In this document: positions 16,893 through 24,345 of the stretch, piece by piece | How the letters are laid out: each line of letters begins with the position of its first letter | Numbering within the stretch: position 1 is the first letter of the stretch | Translations under genes and position numbers: made by a program | The notes under the pieces: model-generated | Seen by the model: only the letters and a program-made list of their open reading frames with translations | Database searches by the model: none | What the model was told of the DNA's origin: nothing | From: Burkholderiales bacterium | Lineage (GTDB): Bacteria; Pseudomonadota; Gammaproteobacteria; Burkholderiales; Burkholderiaceae | DNA: 26,927 nucleotides | NCBI GenBank assembly: GCA_947371645.1 | Contig: CANBQJ010000027.1 | Span: forward strand, 1 to 26,927 | Direction of reading: 5' to 3'

Positions 16893-17653
16893 GTGGCGTA
16901 GTCAGGACAGGTGCGTTCAAGTTTGCGCAGCAGGGCGGGCCACACGAAAGCGCCGCCCATGCCGCCGGTTTGCACCTTCATGGCGTGCGCGACGCCCTGA
17001 AGGATCTCGGGTTGGACCCGGGTGAGTTCGCTGCCACCCGCCTGCGCCGCCACCTGGATCTGGCAGGTGCTCTCGAAGATGTACATGCTCAGGAAAGCGT
17101 CGGCGATGGTGGGGCCCACGGTCAGCAGGCCGTGGTTGCGCAGCATCAGGAAATTCTTGTCGCCCAGATCGGCTTGCAGGCGGGGCTTCTCGTCGTCGCG
17201 GAAGGCCACGCCTTCATAAGCGTGGTACGCCAGGGACGCCAGCACGAAGGTGCTTTGCTGCGAGATGGGCAGCACGCCTTCCAGCTGGGCCGACACCGCC
17301 ACACCTGTACGGGTATGGGTGTGCAGCACGCAGCCCGCGTCTTCACGCACGGCGTGCACGGCGCTGTGGATGGTGAAGCCGGCCGGGTTGACGAAGAAGG
17401 GCGAGTCGCTGAGCTTTTTGCAGTCCTGGTCGATCTTGACCAGGCTGGAGGCCGTGATCTCGTCGAACATCAGGCCGTAGGGGTTGATCAGGAAGTGGTG
17501 CTCGGGGCCGGGGATGCGGGCCGAGATGTGGGTGAAGACCAGGTCGCTCCAGCCATAGAGGGCCACCAGGCGGTAGGCGGCGGCCAGGTCCACGCGCAGC
17601 TGCCATTCTTGTGGGCTGACCCGGTCCTTCAGGGAGGGGATGTGCAGGCTCAT
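16889..17653 (-). CDS. Class II aldolase/adducin family protein
   Basis: This 254-residue protein has the fuculose-1-phosphate aldolase/adducin fold. Landmarks are the N-terminal helix and RLVALYGWSDLVFTHISARIPG, the INPYGLMFDEITASSLVKID block, the zinc-site pair HTH (His111, His113) in VLHTHTRTG, and the third zinc ligand His174 in LRNHGLLTVG. Members include sugar-phosphate aldolases and hydroxy-acid decarboxylase-like enzymes; the Burkholderiales branch has no assigned substrate that I know of. ATG 17653 is preferred to an extension to 17701 because GAGGAGA lies 8 bases before it. matB ends 56 bases upstream on the same strand, and the next gene overlaps by four bases, so an operon is likely. 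The malonyl-CoA context is suggestive but does not identify the substrate. Confidence 0.92.
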   Translation of the reverse strand: MSLHIPSLKDRVSPQEWQLRVDLAAAYRLVALYGWSDLVFTHISARIPGPEHHFLINPYGLMFDEITASSLVKIDQDCKKLSDSPFFVNPAGFTIHSAVHAVREDAGCVLHTHTRTGVAVSAQLEGVLPISQQSTFVLASLAYHAYEGVAFRDDEKPRLQADLGDKNFLMLRNHGLLTVGPTIADAFLSMYIFESTCQIQVAAQAGGSELTRVQPEILQGVAHAMKVQTGGMGGAFVWPALLRKLERTCPDYAT

Positions 17654-17709
17654 GGTGGGTCTCCTCGTGCGGGGGTGAACTGGCGGCAGGGACGGGGGCA
17701 AGGCAGAGG

Positions 17710-19260
17710 TCAGGCCTGGGCAGTGAGCGCGGTCGCGTGGGCCTGGCGCAGCAGGTTCTTCTGCACCTTGCCCATGGCGTTGCGCGGCAGGTCATCGGCT
17801 TGCACGATGCGCTTGGGCACCTTGTAGCCCGCCAGCTGGTTCTTCAGCTGGGCAATGAGGGCCGGGCCATCGAGCGTCACACCGGGCAGGGCCACCACCA
17901 CCGCCAGCACACCTTCGCCAAAGTCAGGGTGGGGCACGCCCACCACGGCAGATTCGGCCACGCCTGGCATTTTGTCCAACTCGGTTTCCACCTCGGCAGG
18001 ATAGACGTTGAAGCCGCCGCTGATGATGAGGTCCTTGGCGCGGCCCACCAGAAACAGGTGGCCGGATTCGTCAAATCGCCCCACGTCGCCGGTTTTGAAC
18101 CAGCCGTCTGGCGTGAAGGACTCGGCCGTCTTGTCGGGCATGCCCAGATAGCCCTGGAAGACGTTGGGGCCACGGACCTCCACCTGCCCGGCCTGGCCCG
18201 CGGGCAACAGTTGACCTTCGTCGCCCACGACGCGCACGCCCACGCCGGGCAGGGGCATGCCCACGCTGCCGGGCACGCGGCCGCCTTCGCTGAGGCGGCA
18301 GGGGTTGGAGACCAGCATGCCGGTCTCGCTCATGCCGTAGCGCTCCAGGATGGTGTGGAAGGTGCGCGCGGTGAAGGCCTCCGACGCAGGGGCCAGCAAG
18401 GGTGCCGAGCCGCTGATGAACAGGCGCATGCGGGCGCAGGCCTGGGCGGTGAGGGCGGGTGAGGCCAGCAGGCGGCCGTACATGGTGGGCACGCCCATGA
18501 ACAGCGTGGCGGCAGGGCCGCCGTCATCGGTGATCTGGGCCAGCACCGCGCCGGCGTCGAACTTGTCCAGCCAGCGCATGGGCGTGCCGGCCAGCAGCGC
18601 GCAGTGGCTGGCCACGAAGAGGCCATGGATGTGGAAGATGGGCAGGGCGTGGATCAGGCAGTCGTCCTGTCGCCAGTCCCACAGTGCGATCAGGGTGCGG
18701 GCGTTGCTCCACAGGTTGCCATGGCTGAGCAAGGCGCCCTTGCTGCGACCCGTCGTGCCCGAGGTGTAGAGGATGGCGGCCAGGTCGTCGCTGGCGCGCG
18801 CGGCCGGGGTGTGCTGGCGGGGCTTGGTGGCGGCGTGGCTCAGCAGGCTGCCGCGGCGGTCGTCGCCCAGGGTGAAGAGGTGGCCCACGCCGGCATGGGC
18901 TGCCACAGGTGTGACCCAGTCCAGGTCCGCCGGGCGGCACACCAGCACCGAAGGCCGGGCGTCGCCCAGGAAGTAGGCCAGTTCGCTGGCGCGGTAGGCC
19001 GGGTTGAGCGGCAGGTAGACGCAGCCGGCGCGCAAGGTGGCCAGGTAGAGCACCAGCGATTCGACCGATTTGTCGACGTGCGCCGCCACCACCGGCGGGC
19101 GCCCGCCAGCGCCCCGAGGCTTGAGGCCTTCGATGAGGTTGGCCAGCATGGCGCTGGCCTCATCGAGGTCTTGCCAGGTGTAGCTGCCGTGCGCCGTGAG
19201 GATGGCGGCGCTGTCACGTTGGGCGGGCCAGGCGGCCTGCAGTGCGGTAAACAGGTTCAT
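17710..19260 (-). CDS. matB: Malonyl-CoA synthetase (MatB-type AMP-forming ligase)
   Basis: This 516-residue adenylate-forming enzyme should make malonyl-CoA from malonate, CoA and ATP. The P-loop is LYTSGTTGRSKG (about 164-175) and the A5 motif is ERYGMSETGM (306-315). The hinge/A8 region is TGDVGRFDESGHLFLVGRAKDLIISGG, and the A10 lysine is Lys498 in MGKVQKNLL. The MatB-like signature is MRLFISGSAPL with Arg279, matching the malonate-binding Arg of characterised MatB enzymes, together with SNPCRLSEGGRVPGSVGMPLPGV. ATG 19260 (MNLFTAL) is the usual MatB start; a short extension to 19293 is possible. It heads a leftward unit with the aldolase and the anchored hypothetical gene. A methylmalonate or other dicarboxylate preference cannot be excluded. 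Confidence 0.85.
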   Translation of the reverse strand: MNLFTALQAAWPAQRDSAAILTAHGSYTWQDLDEASAMLANLIEGLKPRGAGGRPPVVAAHVDKSVESLVLYLATLRAGCVYLPLNPAYRASELAYFLGDARPSVLVCRPADLDWVTPVAAHAGVGHLFTLGDDRRGSLLSHAATKPRQHTPAARASDDLAAILYTSGTTGRSKGALLSHGNLWSNARTLIALWDWRQDDCLIHALPIFHIHGLFVASHCALLAGTPMRWLDKFDAGAVLAQITDDGGPAATLFMGVPTMYGRLLASPALTAQACARMRLFISGSAPLLAPASEAFTARTFHTILERYGMSETGMLVSNPCRLSEGGRVPGSVGMPLPGVGVRVVGDEGQLLPAGQAGQVEVRGPNVFQGYLGMPDKTAESFTPDGWFKTGDVGRFDESGHLFLVGRAKDLIISGGFNVYPAEVETELDKMPGVAESAVVGVPHPDFGEGVLAVVVALPGVTLDGPALIAQLKNQLAGYKVPKRIVQADDLPRNAMGKVQKNLLRQAHATALTAQA

Positions 19261-19302
19261 GGCGGGTGGGCTGGTTTGTTTCGCGACGTGCAACGGGCGA
19301 TG

Positions 19303-19342
19303 GTAAAGCGCCTTGGGGGTCTTTTGACCGGTTGGCCTTTAC
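19303..19342. promoter_or_regulatory. Nested 40-base inverted repeat between matB and the divergent exported-protein gene
   Basis: GTAAAG-C-GCC (19303-19312) pairs with GGCCTTTAC (19334-19342) with one bulged C. Almost the same centre holds GGTC-TTTT-GACC (19318-19329). The element lies 43 bases upstream of matB and 75 bases upstream of the DUF302-like gene, a good place for a shared operator or a leader hairpin. No clear promoter boxes could be assigned in this 157-base region. Confidence 0.4.
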
Positions 19343-19417
19343 GCACGGAAACGCAGCAGGGCTTGAACTTGCGTGGTTTGGCCGCATCTCAATGTGGCAG
19401 ATCAACAAGGAATCGAC

Positions 19418-19924
19418 ATGCGCATGACCCGCCTCTGGATGACAGGCTGCATGGCCCTGGTGTTGCTGGCCGCCGGCCGCTGGCTGCCGCGCGACGACAT
19501 GGGCGAAGACGGCCGCGGCCGCCTTCGGGTGGCCCTGAGCAGCCGCCACGGCCTCAACGAGGCCGTGAACCGCATCGAGCGCCTGGCCCGACAGCGGGGC
19601 CTGGTGGTGATGGCACGGGCCCCCACGAAGGGCCTGCCCGATGCTTCGGGCGTGGCCGGTGAGCATCAGGCCCGGGTGCTGGTGCTGGGGGACGCGCATG
19701 GCCGCACGCCGGCCCTGCAACACGAGGGCCAGGCCGTGCCGGAACTGCCTTGGCAGGTGGTGGTGAGCCAGCGAGCCGATGGCGGGACGGACATCTGGTT
19801 GCCCAGCCATGAGGCCTGGTCGGACACCCTGCCCGCGGCCAATGGCCAGGGTGAGGACGTCAGCCCGGACACCGTCAGGCGATTGCAGGCCCTGCCGGCC
19901 GATGTGCGGGCCGCGCTGGCCTGA
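19418..19924 (+). CDS. DUF302-like exported protein
   Basis: This 168-residue protein begins with a signal or anchor sequence, MRMTRLWMTGCMALVLLAAG, without a clear lipobox. The body follows the DUF302 pattern: SSRHGLNEAVNRIERLARQRGLVVMARAP (strand, long helix, strand), then HQARVLVLGDAHGRTPALQHEGQAVPELPWQVVVSQRADGGTDIWLPS. Here VLVLGD corresponds to the usual 'vlvfGnP' segment and LPWQVVVSQ to the 'LPlkvlvwe' strand. DUF302 proteins have no settled function. ATG 19418 has AAGGAA upstream. The C-terminus DTVRRLQALPADVRAAL is helical. It diverges from matB and converges closely (8 bases) with the acyl-CoA synthetase gene. Confidence 0.75.
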   Translation: MRMTRLWMTGCMALVLLAAGRWLPRDDMGEDGRGRLRVALSSRHGLNEAVNRIERLARQRGLVVMARAPTKGLPDASGVAGEHQARVLVLGDAHGRTPALQHEGQAVPELPWQVVVSQRADGGTDIWLPSHEAWSDTLPAANGQGEDVSPDTVRRLQALPADVRAALA

Positions 19925-19932
19925 ACGCCAAC

Positions 19933-21579
19933 TCAGACGTCGATGGCGGTGCTGGAGCCCGCGATCTTGCGCAACTCGAATTTCTGGATCTTGCCGGTCG
20001 AGGTCTTGGGCAGCTCGCAGAACACCACGGCGCGCGGCACTTTGAAGCCCGCCAGGTGCAACTTGCAGTGGGCAATGATGTCTGCGGGGGTGGTTTGCGC
20101 GCCGGCCTTGAGCTCGATGAAAGCGCAGGGCGTCTCGCCCCACTTCGGGTCGGGTTTGGCCACCACGGCCGCGGCCATCACGGCGGGGTGGCGGTAGAGC
20201 ACGTCTTCGACCTCGATGGACGAGATGTTTTCGCCGCCCGAGATGATGATGTCCTTGCTGCGGTCCTTGATCTTCACGTACCCGTCGGGGTATTGCACGG
20301 CCAGGTCGCCCGTGTGGAACCAGCCGCCGGCAAAGGCCTCCTTGGTGGCCTTGGGGTTCTTGAGGTAGCCCTTCATCGTGATGTTGCCGCGGAACATGAT
20401 CTCGCCCATGGCCTCTCCATCGGCGGGCACGGGCTGCATGGTCAGCGGGTCCATCACCATCACGTCGCGCTGCAGGTGGTAGGCCACGCCCTGGCGGGCG
20501 TTGAGGCGGGCGCGCTCGCCCACGTCCAGCGCGTTCCATTCCTCGTGCTGCACGCAGACGGCGGCAGGGCCATAGATTTCGGTCAGGCCGTAGACGTGGG
20601 TCAGCAGGAAGCCCATTTCTTCCATGCCTTCGATCATCGCGGCGGGTGGTGCGGCTCCGGCCACCATGGCGCGCACCTGCTGGGTGATGCCCTGCTTGAG
20701 CTCGGGCGGCGCGGCCACAAGGGCGGTGTGCACGATGGGCGCGGCGCAGTAGTGGGTGACGCCATGGGCGCGGATGGCGTCGAACACGGCCTTGGGTTCG
20801 ACCTTGCGCAGGCAGACGTTGACGCCGGCGCGCGCGGCCACCGTCCAGGGGAAGCACCAGCCGTTGCAGTGGAACATGGGCAGCGTCCACAGGTAGACGG
20901 CATGCTTGGGCATGTCCCACTCCAGGATGTTGGAGATGGCGTTCATGGCCGCGCCCCGGTGGTGGTAGACCACGCCCTTGGGGTTGCCGGTGGTGCCCGA
21001 GGTGTAGTTCAGGGCGATGGCCTGCCATTCGTCTTCGGGGAGGCGCCAGGCGAAGTCGGGGTCGCCGCTGGCCAGCAGCTGCTCGTAGGCCAGCTTGCCA
21101 ACCGGCGCGGCTGGGCCGGTGAAGAGTTCATCGGTGACGTCGATGACCAGCAGGGGCTGGGTGCGGGCGCGCAGGGCCAGGGCCAGGGCCATGACGGGCG
21201 CAAATTCCGGGTCGACGATGACGGCTTTGGCTTCGCCGTGGTCCAGCATGAAGGCCAGGGCTTCCGGGTCCAGCCGGGTGTTGAGCGTGTTGAGCACCGC
21301 GCCGGCCATGGGCACGCCAAAGTGGGCTTCGACCATGGGCGGTGTGTTGGGCAGCATCACGGCCACGGTGTCGCCCAGGCCGATGCCTCGGTGCTGCAGC
21401 GCGCTGGCCAGTTGGCGGCAGCGGCTGTAGGTCTGCGCCCAGGTCTGGCGCAGGGCGCCGTGCACGATGGCCGTGCGCTGGGGGTAGACGCGGGCGCTGC
21501 GCTCCAGGAAGGACAGCGGCGACAGCGCGTTGTGGTTGGCAGGGTTGCGGGGGAGGTCCTGGTCGAAGATGGATGTCAT
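19933..21579 (-). CDS. AMP-forming acyl-CoA synthetase (AAE/BZO1-like)
   Basis: This 548-residue enzyme activates a carboxylic acid to its CoA thioester through an acyl-adenylate. Motifs include P-loop LNYTSGTTGNPKGVVYHHRG, the A5 motif VYGLTEIYGP, the A7/A8 region GGWFHTGDLAVQYPDGYVKIKDRSKDIIISGGENIS, and the A10 lysine in KTSTGKIQKFELR. The start MTSIFDQDLPRNPANHNALSPLSFLERSA and the phrase VMLPNTPPMVEAHFGVPMAGAVLNTLNTRLD place it with the acyl-activating enzymes common in Burkholderiales and related to plant AAE/benzoate-CoA ligase. These typically use short- to medium-chain or aromatic acids, but the substrate is not readable here. AGGAGA precedes ATG 21579. The S4 gene lies 135 bases upstream on the same strand. 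Confidence 0.9.
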   Translation of the reverse strand: MTSIFDQDLPRNPANHNALSPLSFLERSARVYPQRTAIVHGALRQTWAQTYSRCRQLASALQHRGIGLGDTVAVMLPNTPPMVEAHFGVPMAGAVLNTLNTRLDPEALAFMLDHGEAKAVIVDPEFAPVMALALALRARTQPLLVIDVTDELFTGPAAPVGKLAYEQLLASGDPDFAWRLPEDEWQAIALNYTSGTTGNPKGVVYHHRGAAMNAISNILEWDMPKHAVYLWTLPMFHCNGWCFPWTVAARAGVNVCLRKVEPKAVFDAIRAHGVTHYCAAPIVHTALVAAPPELKQGITQQVRAMVAGAAPPAAMIEGMEEMGFLLTHVYGLTEIYGPAAVCVQHEEWNALDVGERARLNARQGVAYHLQRDVMVMDPLTMQPVPADGEAMGEIMFRGNITMKGYLKNPKATKEAFAGGWFHTGDLAVQYPDGYVKIKDRSKDIIISGGENISSIEVEDVLYRHPAVMAAAVVAKPDPKWGETPCAFIELKAGAQTTPADIIAHCKLHLAGFKVPRAVVFCELPKTSTGKIQKFELRKIAGSSTAIDV

Positions 21580-21640
21580 GGGGTCTCCTGAACAGTGCCT
21601 TCAAGGCGGGCACATGGGGTGTTCCTGAAACCACTGGTAT

Positions 21641-21657
21641 CCCCCACGAACAGGGGG
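21641..21657. terminator. CCCCC/GGGGG hairpin between the S4 and acyl-CoA synthetase genes
   Basis: CCCCC (21641-21645) and GGGGG (21653-21657) form a 5-bp stem with a 7-base loop, followed on the plus strand by TTT. It lies 58 bases after the S4 stop on the leftward strand, where no T-tract follows. Weak candidate only. Confidence 0.25.
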
Positions 21658-21714
21658 TTTGTCAAGGCGGGTTCGCCTTGGCCGGGTGTCACGTTCTGGG
21701 ACAGCCCGCCCGCC

Positions 21715-21972
21715 TCACTCGGCTGCGGCTGCGGCGTCGTCGGCAGGGTCGGCCACCACGCGGATGCGCGCGCCGGTCATGCCGACCACCTGGCCGGCGC
21801 GGATCTTGGCCGTTTTGCGCAGCTCGACCTGGCCGTCGACCTGCACCAGGCCATCGCCCACCATGGCCTTGGCCTGGCCACCGCTGTTGGCCAGGGCGCA
21901 GGCCTTGAGCAGGCTGTCCAGCGTGATGAATTCACCGCGCAAAGGGAAGTCGATCTGTCGGATGGGGGGCAT
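21715..21972 (-). CDS. Small S4-domain RNA-binding protein, YbcJ-like
   Basis: The 85-residue product is essentially a single S4 RNA-binding domain. It reads RGEFITLDSLLKACALANSGGQAKAMVGDGLVQVDGQVELRKTAKIRAGQVV, matching the small YbcJ-type proteins, with the S4 core 'LDxLLKxxgxaxSGGqAKxxIxxGxVxVNGxvExRK'. It probably binds structured RNA, possibly ribosome-associated, but no defined role is known. A short acidic Ala/Asp-rich tail follows. ATG 21972 has no strong ribosome binding site. It points left toward the acyl-CoA synthetase gene and diverges from the Lys/Ala-rich protein gene at 22220. Confidence 0.92.
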   Translation of the reverse strand: MPPIRQIDFPLRGEFITLDSLLKACALANSGGQAKAMVGDGLVQVDGQVELRKTAKIRAGQVVGMTGARIRVVADPADDAAAAAE

Positions 21973-22092
21973 GGCCGGTTGCAGGTGAGAGAAAGGGGGC
22001 GGTGGAGGATCGATGGGGTCAGGCGGCGTCTGGCGATGCCATCAGGGCGGCGGGCAGGGTCTGTGCGTGGTCCACGTCGCCCCGCCACGGTG

Positions 22093-22110
22093 CACAATCG
22101 CGGGATTGTG
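22093..22110. promoter_or_regulatory. Perfect inverted repeat CACAATC-GCGG-GATTGTG
   Basis: A 7-bp perfect inverted repeat with a 4-base spacer lies in the 247-base divergent region between the S4 gene and the Lys/Ala-rich protein gene. It overlaps the candidate -35 box (22106-22111) of the latter, as an operator would. Confidence 0.4.
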
Positions 22111-22134
22111 GCAAGCCGCGTGTTCAGATACCGT
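22106..22134 (+). promoter_or_regulatory. Candidate promoter for the Lys/Ala-rich protein gene
   Basis: TTGTGG (22106-22111) and TACCGT (22129-22134) are separated by exactly 17 bases and would start transcription near 22141, about 80 bases before ATG 22220. Each box keeps only part of the consensus, so this is tentative. Confidence 0.3.
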
Positions 22135-22219
22135 GCGGGCCGTGTTGAAACCTTGGGCACACGCAGTTTGCGCAGCCCCGGTATTGTCGCCGAGATGACA
22201 AAAAAGGCCGCCCGCTGAC

Positions 22220-22714
22220 ATGTCTTTCAAGAAGACCGACCTGTACAAGAACCTGCGCATGAAGGTGCAGGGCCAGATGCACAAAGCCGCCGTGCCCGAT
22301 CGTTTTGGTGGTCAGGGTGATGCCCTGGTGCCGCTCACCGTCAAATTGCCCAAATTGCTGGTCAAGCAGTTGCAGACCCAGGCCCTGATCAAGGGGGTGC
22401 CCACCGGCGAGTTGCTGGCCACGTTTTTGCGCGCGGGCCTGGGCGAGGCGCCCTTGGCCGAGCTGGCCGCAGCGGTGCCACCCGTGCCCGCCAAAGCCCC
22501 GGCCGTGAAAAAGGTCGCGGTTGGGCAGCCCGCCGTGAAGGCCGTGCCGGCGAAGAAGGCCGCGGCCAAAAAGGCTGCAGCCAGGCCGGCGGTCGTGCCC
22601 AAGCCCGCCATCAAGGCTGTGCCGGCCGCGCCAGCCAAAAAGGCCGTTGCCAAGAAGGCCCCTCGGGATCAGACTTCCGCCAAGAAGAGCGCAGCGCGCA
22701 AGGTCAGCAAGTGA
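22220..22714 (+). CDS. Basic protein with histone H1-like Lys/Ala/Pro tail
   Basis: This 164-residue protein has two parts. Residues 1-78 (MSFKKTDLYKNLRMKVQGQM...LVPLTVKLPKLLVKQLQTQALIKGVPTGELLATFLRAGLG) are a compact domain whose LTVKLPKLLVKQLQTQALIKGVPTGELL part looks like a short strand-helix-helix, ribbon-helix-helix-like unit. I do not recognise it firmly. Residues 79-164 are low complexity, built from repeated PAKKA, AAKKAAA and KPAIKAVPAAPAKKAVAKK units ending KKSAARKVSK, the composition of eukaryotic H1 and bacterial H1-like nucleoid proteins. DNA or RNA binding is therefore likely but inferred. The start ATG 22220 has only a weak ribosome binding site. The aldehyde dehydrogenase follows after 71 bases. 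Confidence 0.78.
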   Translation: MSFKKTDLYKNLRMKVQGQMHKAAVPDRFGGQGDALVPLTVKLPKLLVKQLQTQALIKGVPTGELLATFLRAGLGEAPLAELAAAVPPVPAKAPAVKKVAVGQPAVKAVPAKKAAAKKAAARPAVVPKPAIKAVPAAPAKKAVAKKAPRDQTSAKKSAARKVSK

Positions 22715-22785
22715 CCGTCGCCCAGCGTTCCACCGTTTTCGAATCCGTCGCTTGAGCCCTTGCAGGCTTGCCCCAGGAGACCACC

Positions 22786-24258
22786 ATGAGCCGTCCTCAG
22801 ATGCACGTCGTTGACCCCCAGACCGGCGAATCCAACCCCGCCGACATCCGTCGCGTGTTCGAGTCTCAGCTGCAGACTTCGCTGATCTGGCGCGAGTCAA
22901 CCCTGGCCGAGCGCATCGCGCGCCTCAAGCGCCTGCGCACCGCCATGGTGGCCCGCCGTGAAGACTTCTATGTGGCCTTCCAGAAGGACTACCGCAAGCC
23001 GGCGTCTGAAGTTGAGTCCACCGAGTTCATGCCGGTGCTGGACGAAATCCGCCACGCCATCGCCCACCTCAAGAAGTGGGCGCAGCCCAAGCGTGTGAGG
23101 CCCACGGTCACCACCATCGGCACCTCGGCCTGGGTGGAATACCAGCCACGCGGCCGCTGCCTGATCGTGGCCCCGTGGAACTTCCCGCTCAACCTGTGCT
23201 TTGGCCCGCTGGTGTCGGCACTGGCTGCGGGCAACACCGTCATCCTCAAGCCCTCTGAAATGACACCGGCCGTGAGCACGGTGATGGCCGAAGTCATCGC
23301 CGAGGTGTTCACGCCCGACCAGGTGGCCCTGTTTGAAGGCAGCCTGCCCACCTCGCAGGTGCTGCTGGATCTGCCCTTCGACCACATCTTCTTCACCGGC
23401 TCACCCGCGGTGGGCAAGGTGGTGATGACGGCCGCCGCCAAGCACCTCACCAGCGTCACGCTGGAGCTGGGCGGCAAGTCGCCGGTGATCGTCGACGAGA
23501 CCGCGGACGTCAAGGCCTCGGCCGAGACCTTGCTGTGGGGCAAGTTCACAAACAGCGGCCAGATCTGTGTGGCGCCTGACCACGTCTACGTGCACGAAGC
23601 CGTGAAAGACCGCTTCGTGGCCGCCTGCCGCACCGTGATCGCCGAGCGCTTTGGCAGCACGCCGCAAGCCCAGCGCGACTGCGAGGACTTCACCCACGTC
23701 ATCAACCAGCGCCACACCCAGCGCATTGCCGGTCTGTTGCAAGACGCCAAGGACAAGGGCGCCAACGTGCTGATCGGTGGTGATGTGGACGTGGCCAGTT
23801 GCTACGTGTCGCCCACGCTGATCGACCGCGTGCCGGCCAACGCCCACATCATGGAAGAAGAGATCTTCGGGCCGGTGCTGCCCGTGATCGCCTACCGCCA
23901 GATCGACGAGGTGGTGGCGGCCATCAACGCGGCACCGAAGCCTCTGGCGCTGTACATCTTCAGCCGCGACAAGCAGCGCACCCGCCAGATCATCCAGCGC
24001 ACCAGCTCGGGCGGCGTGGCCATCAACCACGTGGTGCTGCACTACGCGCACGCCAACCTGCCCTTCGGCGGCGTGAACAACTCCGGCATCGGCAACGCTC
24101 ACGGCGAGTTCGGCTTCAAGGCCTTCTCGCACGAGCGTGGCGTGCTGAAGTCCGGCCCCATCCTGATGGCCAAGATGTTCTTCCCGCCGTACACGGGCTT
24201 CAAGAAGAAGCTGATCCGCTGGACGGTCGATTCTTTGAGGTTGCCCTCGCTGTTCTGA
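22786..24258 (+). CDS. NAD(P)-dependent aldehyde dehydrogenase (ALDH class 3-like)
   Basis: The 490-residue enzyme should oxidise an aldehyde to the acid. Visible landmarks are APWNFPLN with the oxyanion Asn132, LKPSEMTP for cofactor ribose binding, the FTGSPAVGK Rossmann turn (203-211), catalytic Glu227 in LELGGKSP and nucleophile Cys261 in NSGQICVAPDHV. Later blocks are EEEIFGPVLPVI and LPFGGVNNSGIGNAHGEFGFKAFSHERGV. The short N-terminus and hydrophobic C-terminus (FFPPYTGFKKKLIRW) fit the class 3/fatty and coniferyl aldehyde dehydrogenase group. Substrate is not determined. ATG 22786 is chosen because AGGAGA lies 5 bases upstream; a TTG at 22768 is also in frame. A terminator-like hairpin follows the gene. 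Confidence 0.93.
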   Translation: MSRPQMHVVDPQTGESNPADIRRVFESQLQTSLIWRESTLAERIARLKRLRTAMVARREDFYVAFQKDYRKPASEVESTEFMPVLDEIRHAIAHLKKWAQPKRVRPTVTTIGTSAWVEYQPRGRCLIVAPWNFPLNLCFGPLVSALAAGNTVILKPSEMTPAVSTVMAEVIAEVFTPDQVALFEGSLPTSQVLLDLPFDHIFFTGSPAVGKVVMTAAAKHLTSVTLELGGKSPVIVDETADVKASAETLLWGKFTNSGQICVAPDHVYVHEAVKDRFVAACRTVIAERFGSTPQAQRDCEDFTHVINQRHTQRIAGLLQDAKDKGANVLIGGDVDVASCYVSPTLIDRVPANAHIMEEEIFGPVLPVIAYRQIDEVVAAINAAPKPLALYIFSRDKQRTRQIIQRTSSGGVAINHVVLHYAHANLPFGGVNNSGIGNAHGEFGFKAFSHERGVLKSGPILMAKMFFPPYTGFKKKLIRWTVDSLRLPSLF

Positions 24259-24277
24259 GCAGGCGCTCAGCCTGGAC

Positions 24278-24283
24278 GATAAT
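24278..24283 (+). promoter_or_regulatory. Candidate -10 element (GATAAT) before the liv genes
   Basis: GATAAT matches five of six consensus bases and would start transcription near 24290, so that the message would begin just before the terminator-like hairpin at 24305-24329. No good -35 box is seen at the usual spacing. Confidence 0.35.
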
Positions 24284-24304
24284 CCAGCCCGTCAGATGAA
24301 CCAC

Positions 24305-24329
24305 AGCCCGCCGCACTGGCGGGCTTTTT
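24305..24329 (+). terminator. Intrinsic terminator between the aldehyde dehydrogenase gene and livH
   Basis: AGCCCGCC (24305-24312) and GGCGGGCT (24318-24325) form a perfect 8-bp GC-rich stem with a 5-base loop, followed directly by a run of T (24325-24329). This is the clearest intrinsic terminator in the window. It ends 47 bases after the dehydrogenase stop starts it and 16 bases before the GTG start of livH. Confidence 0.8.
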
Positions 24330-24345
24330 GCATGGCTGGACCCTC

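Noticed and set aside
20056..21591. A 511-codon open frame opposite the acyl-CoA synthetase gene
   Set aside because: Antisense shadow; Gly/His/Val-rich composition without any domain.
22124..22900. A 258-codon minus-strand frame opposite the H1-like protein gene
   Set aside because: Its Gly/Leu/Arg repeats are simply the complement of the Lys/Ala codons; the plus-strand frame has a normal start and an organised N-terminal domain.
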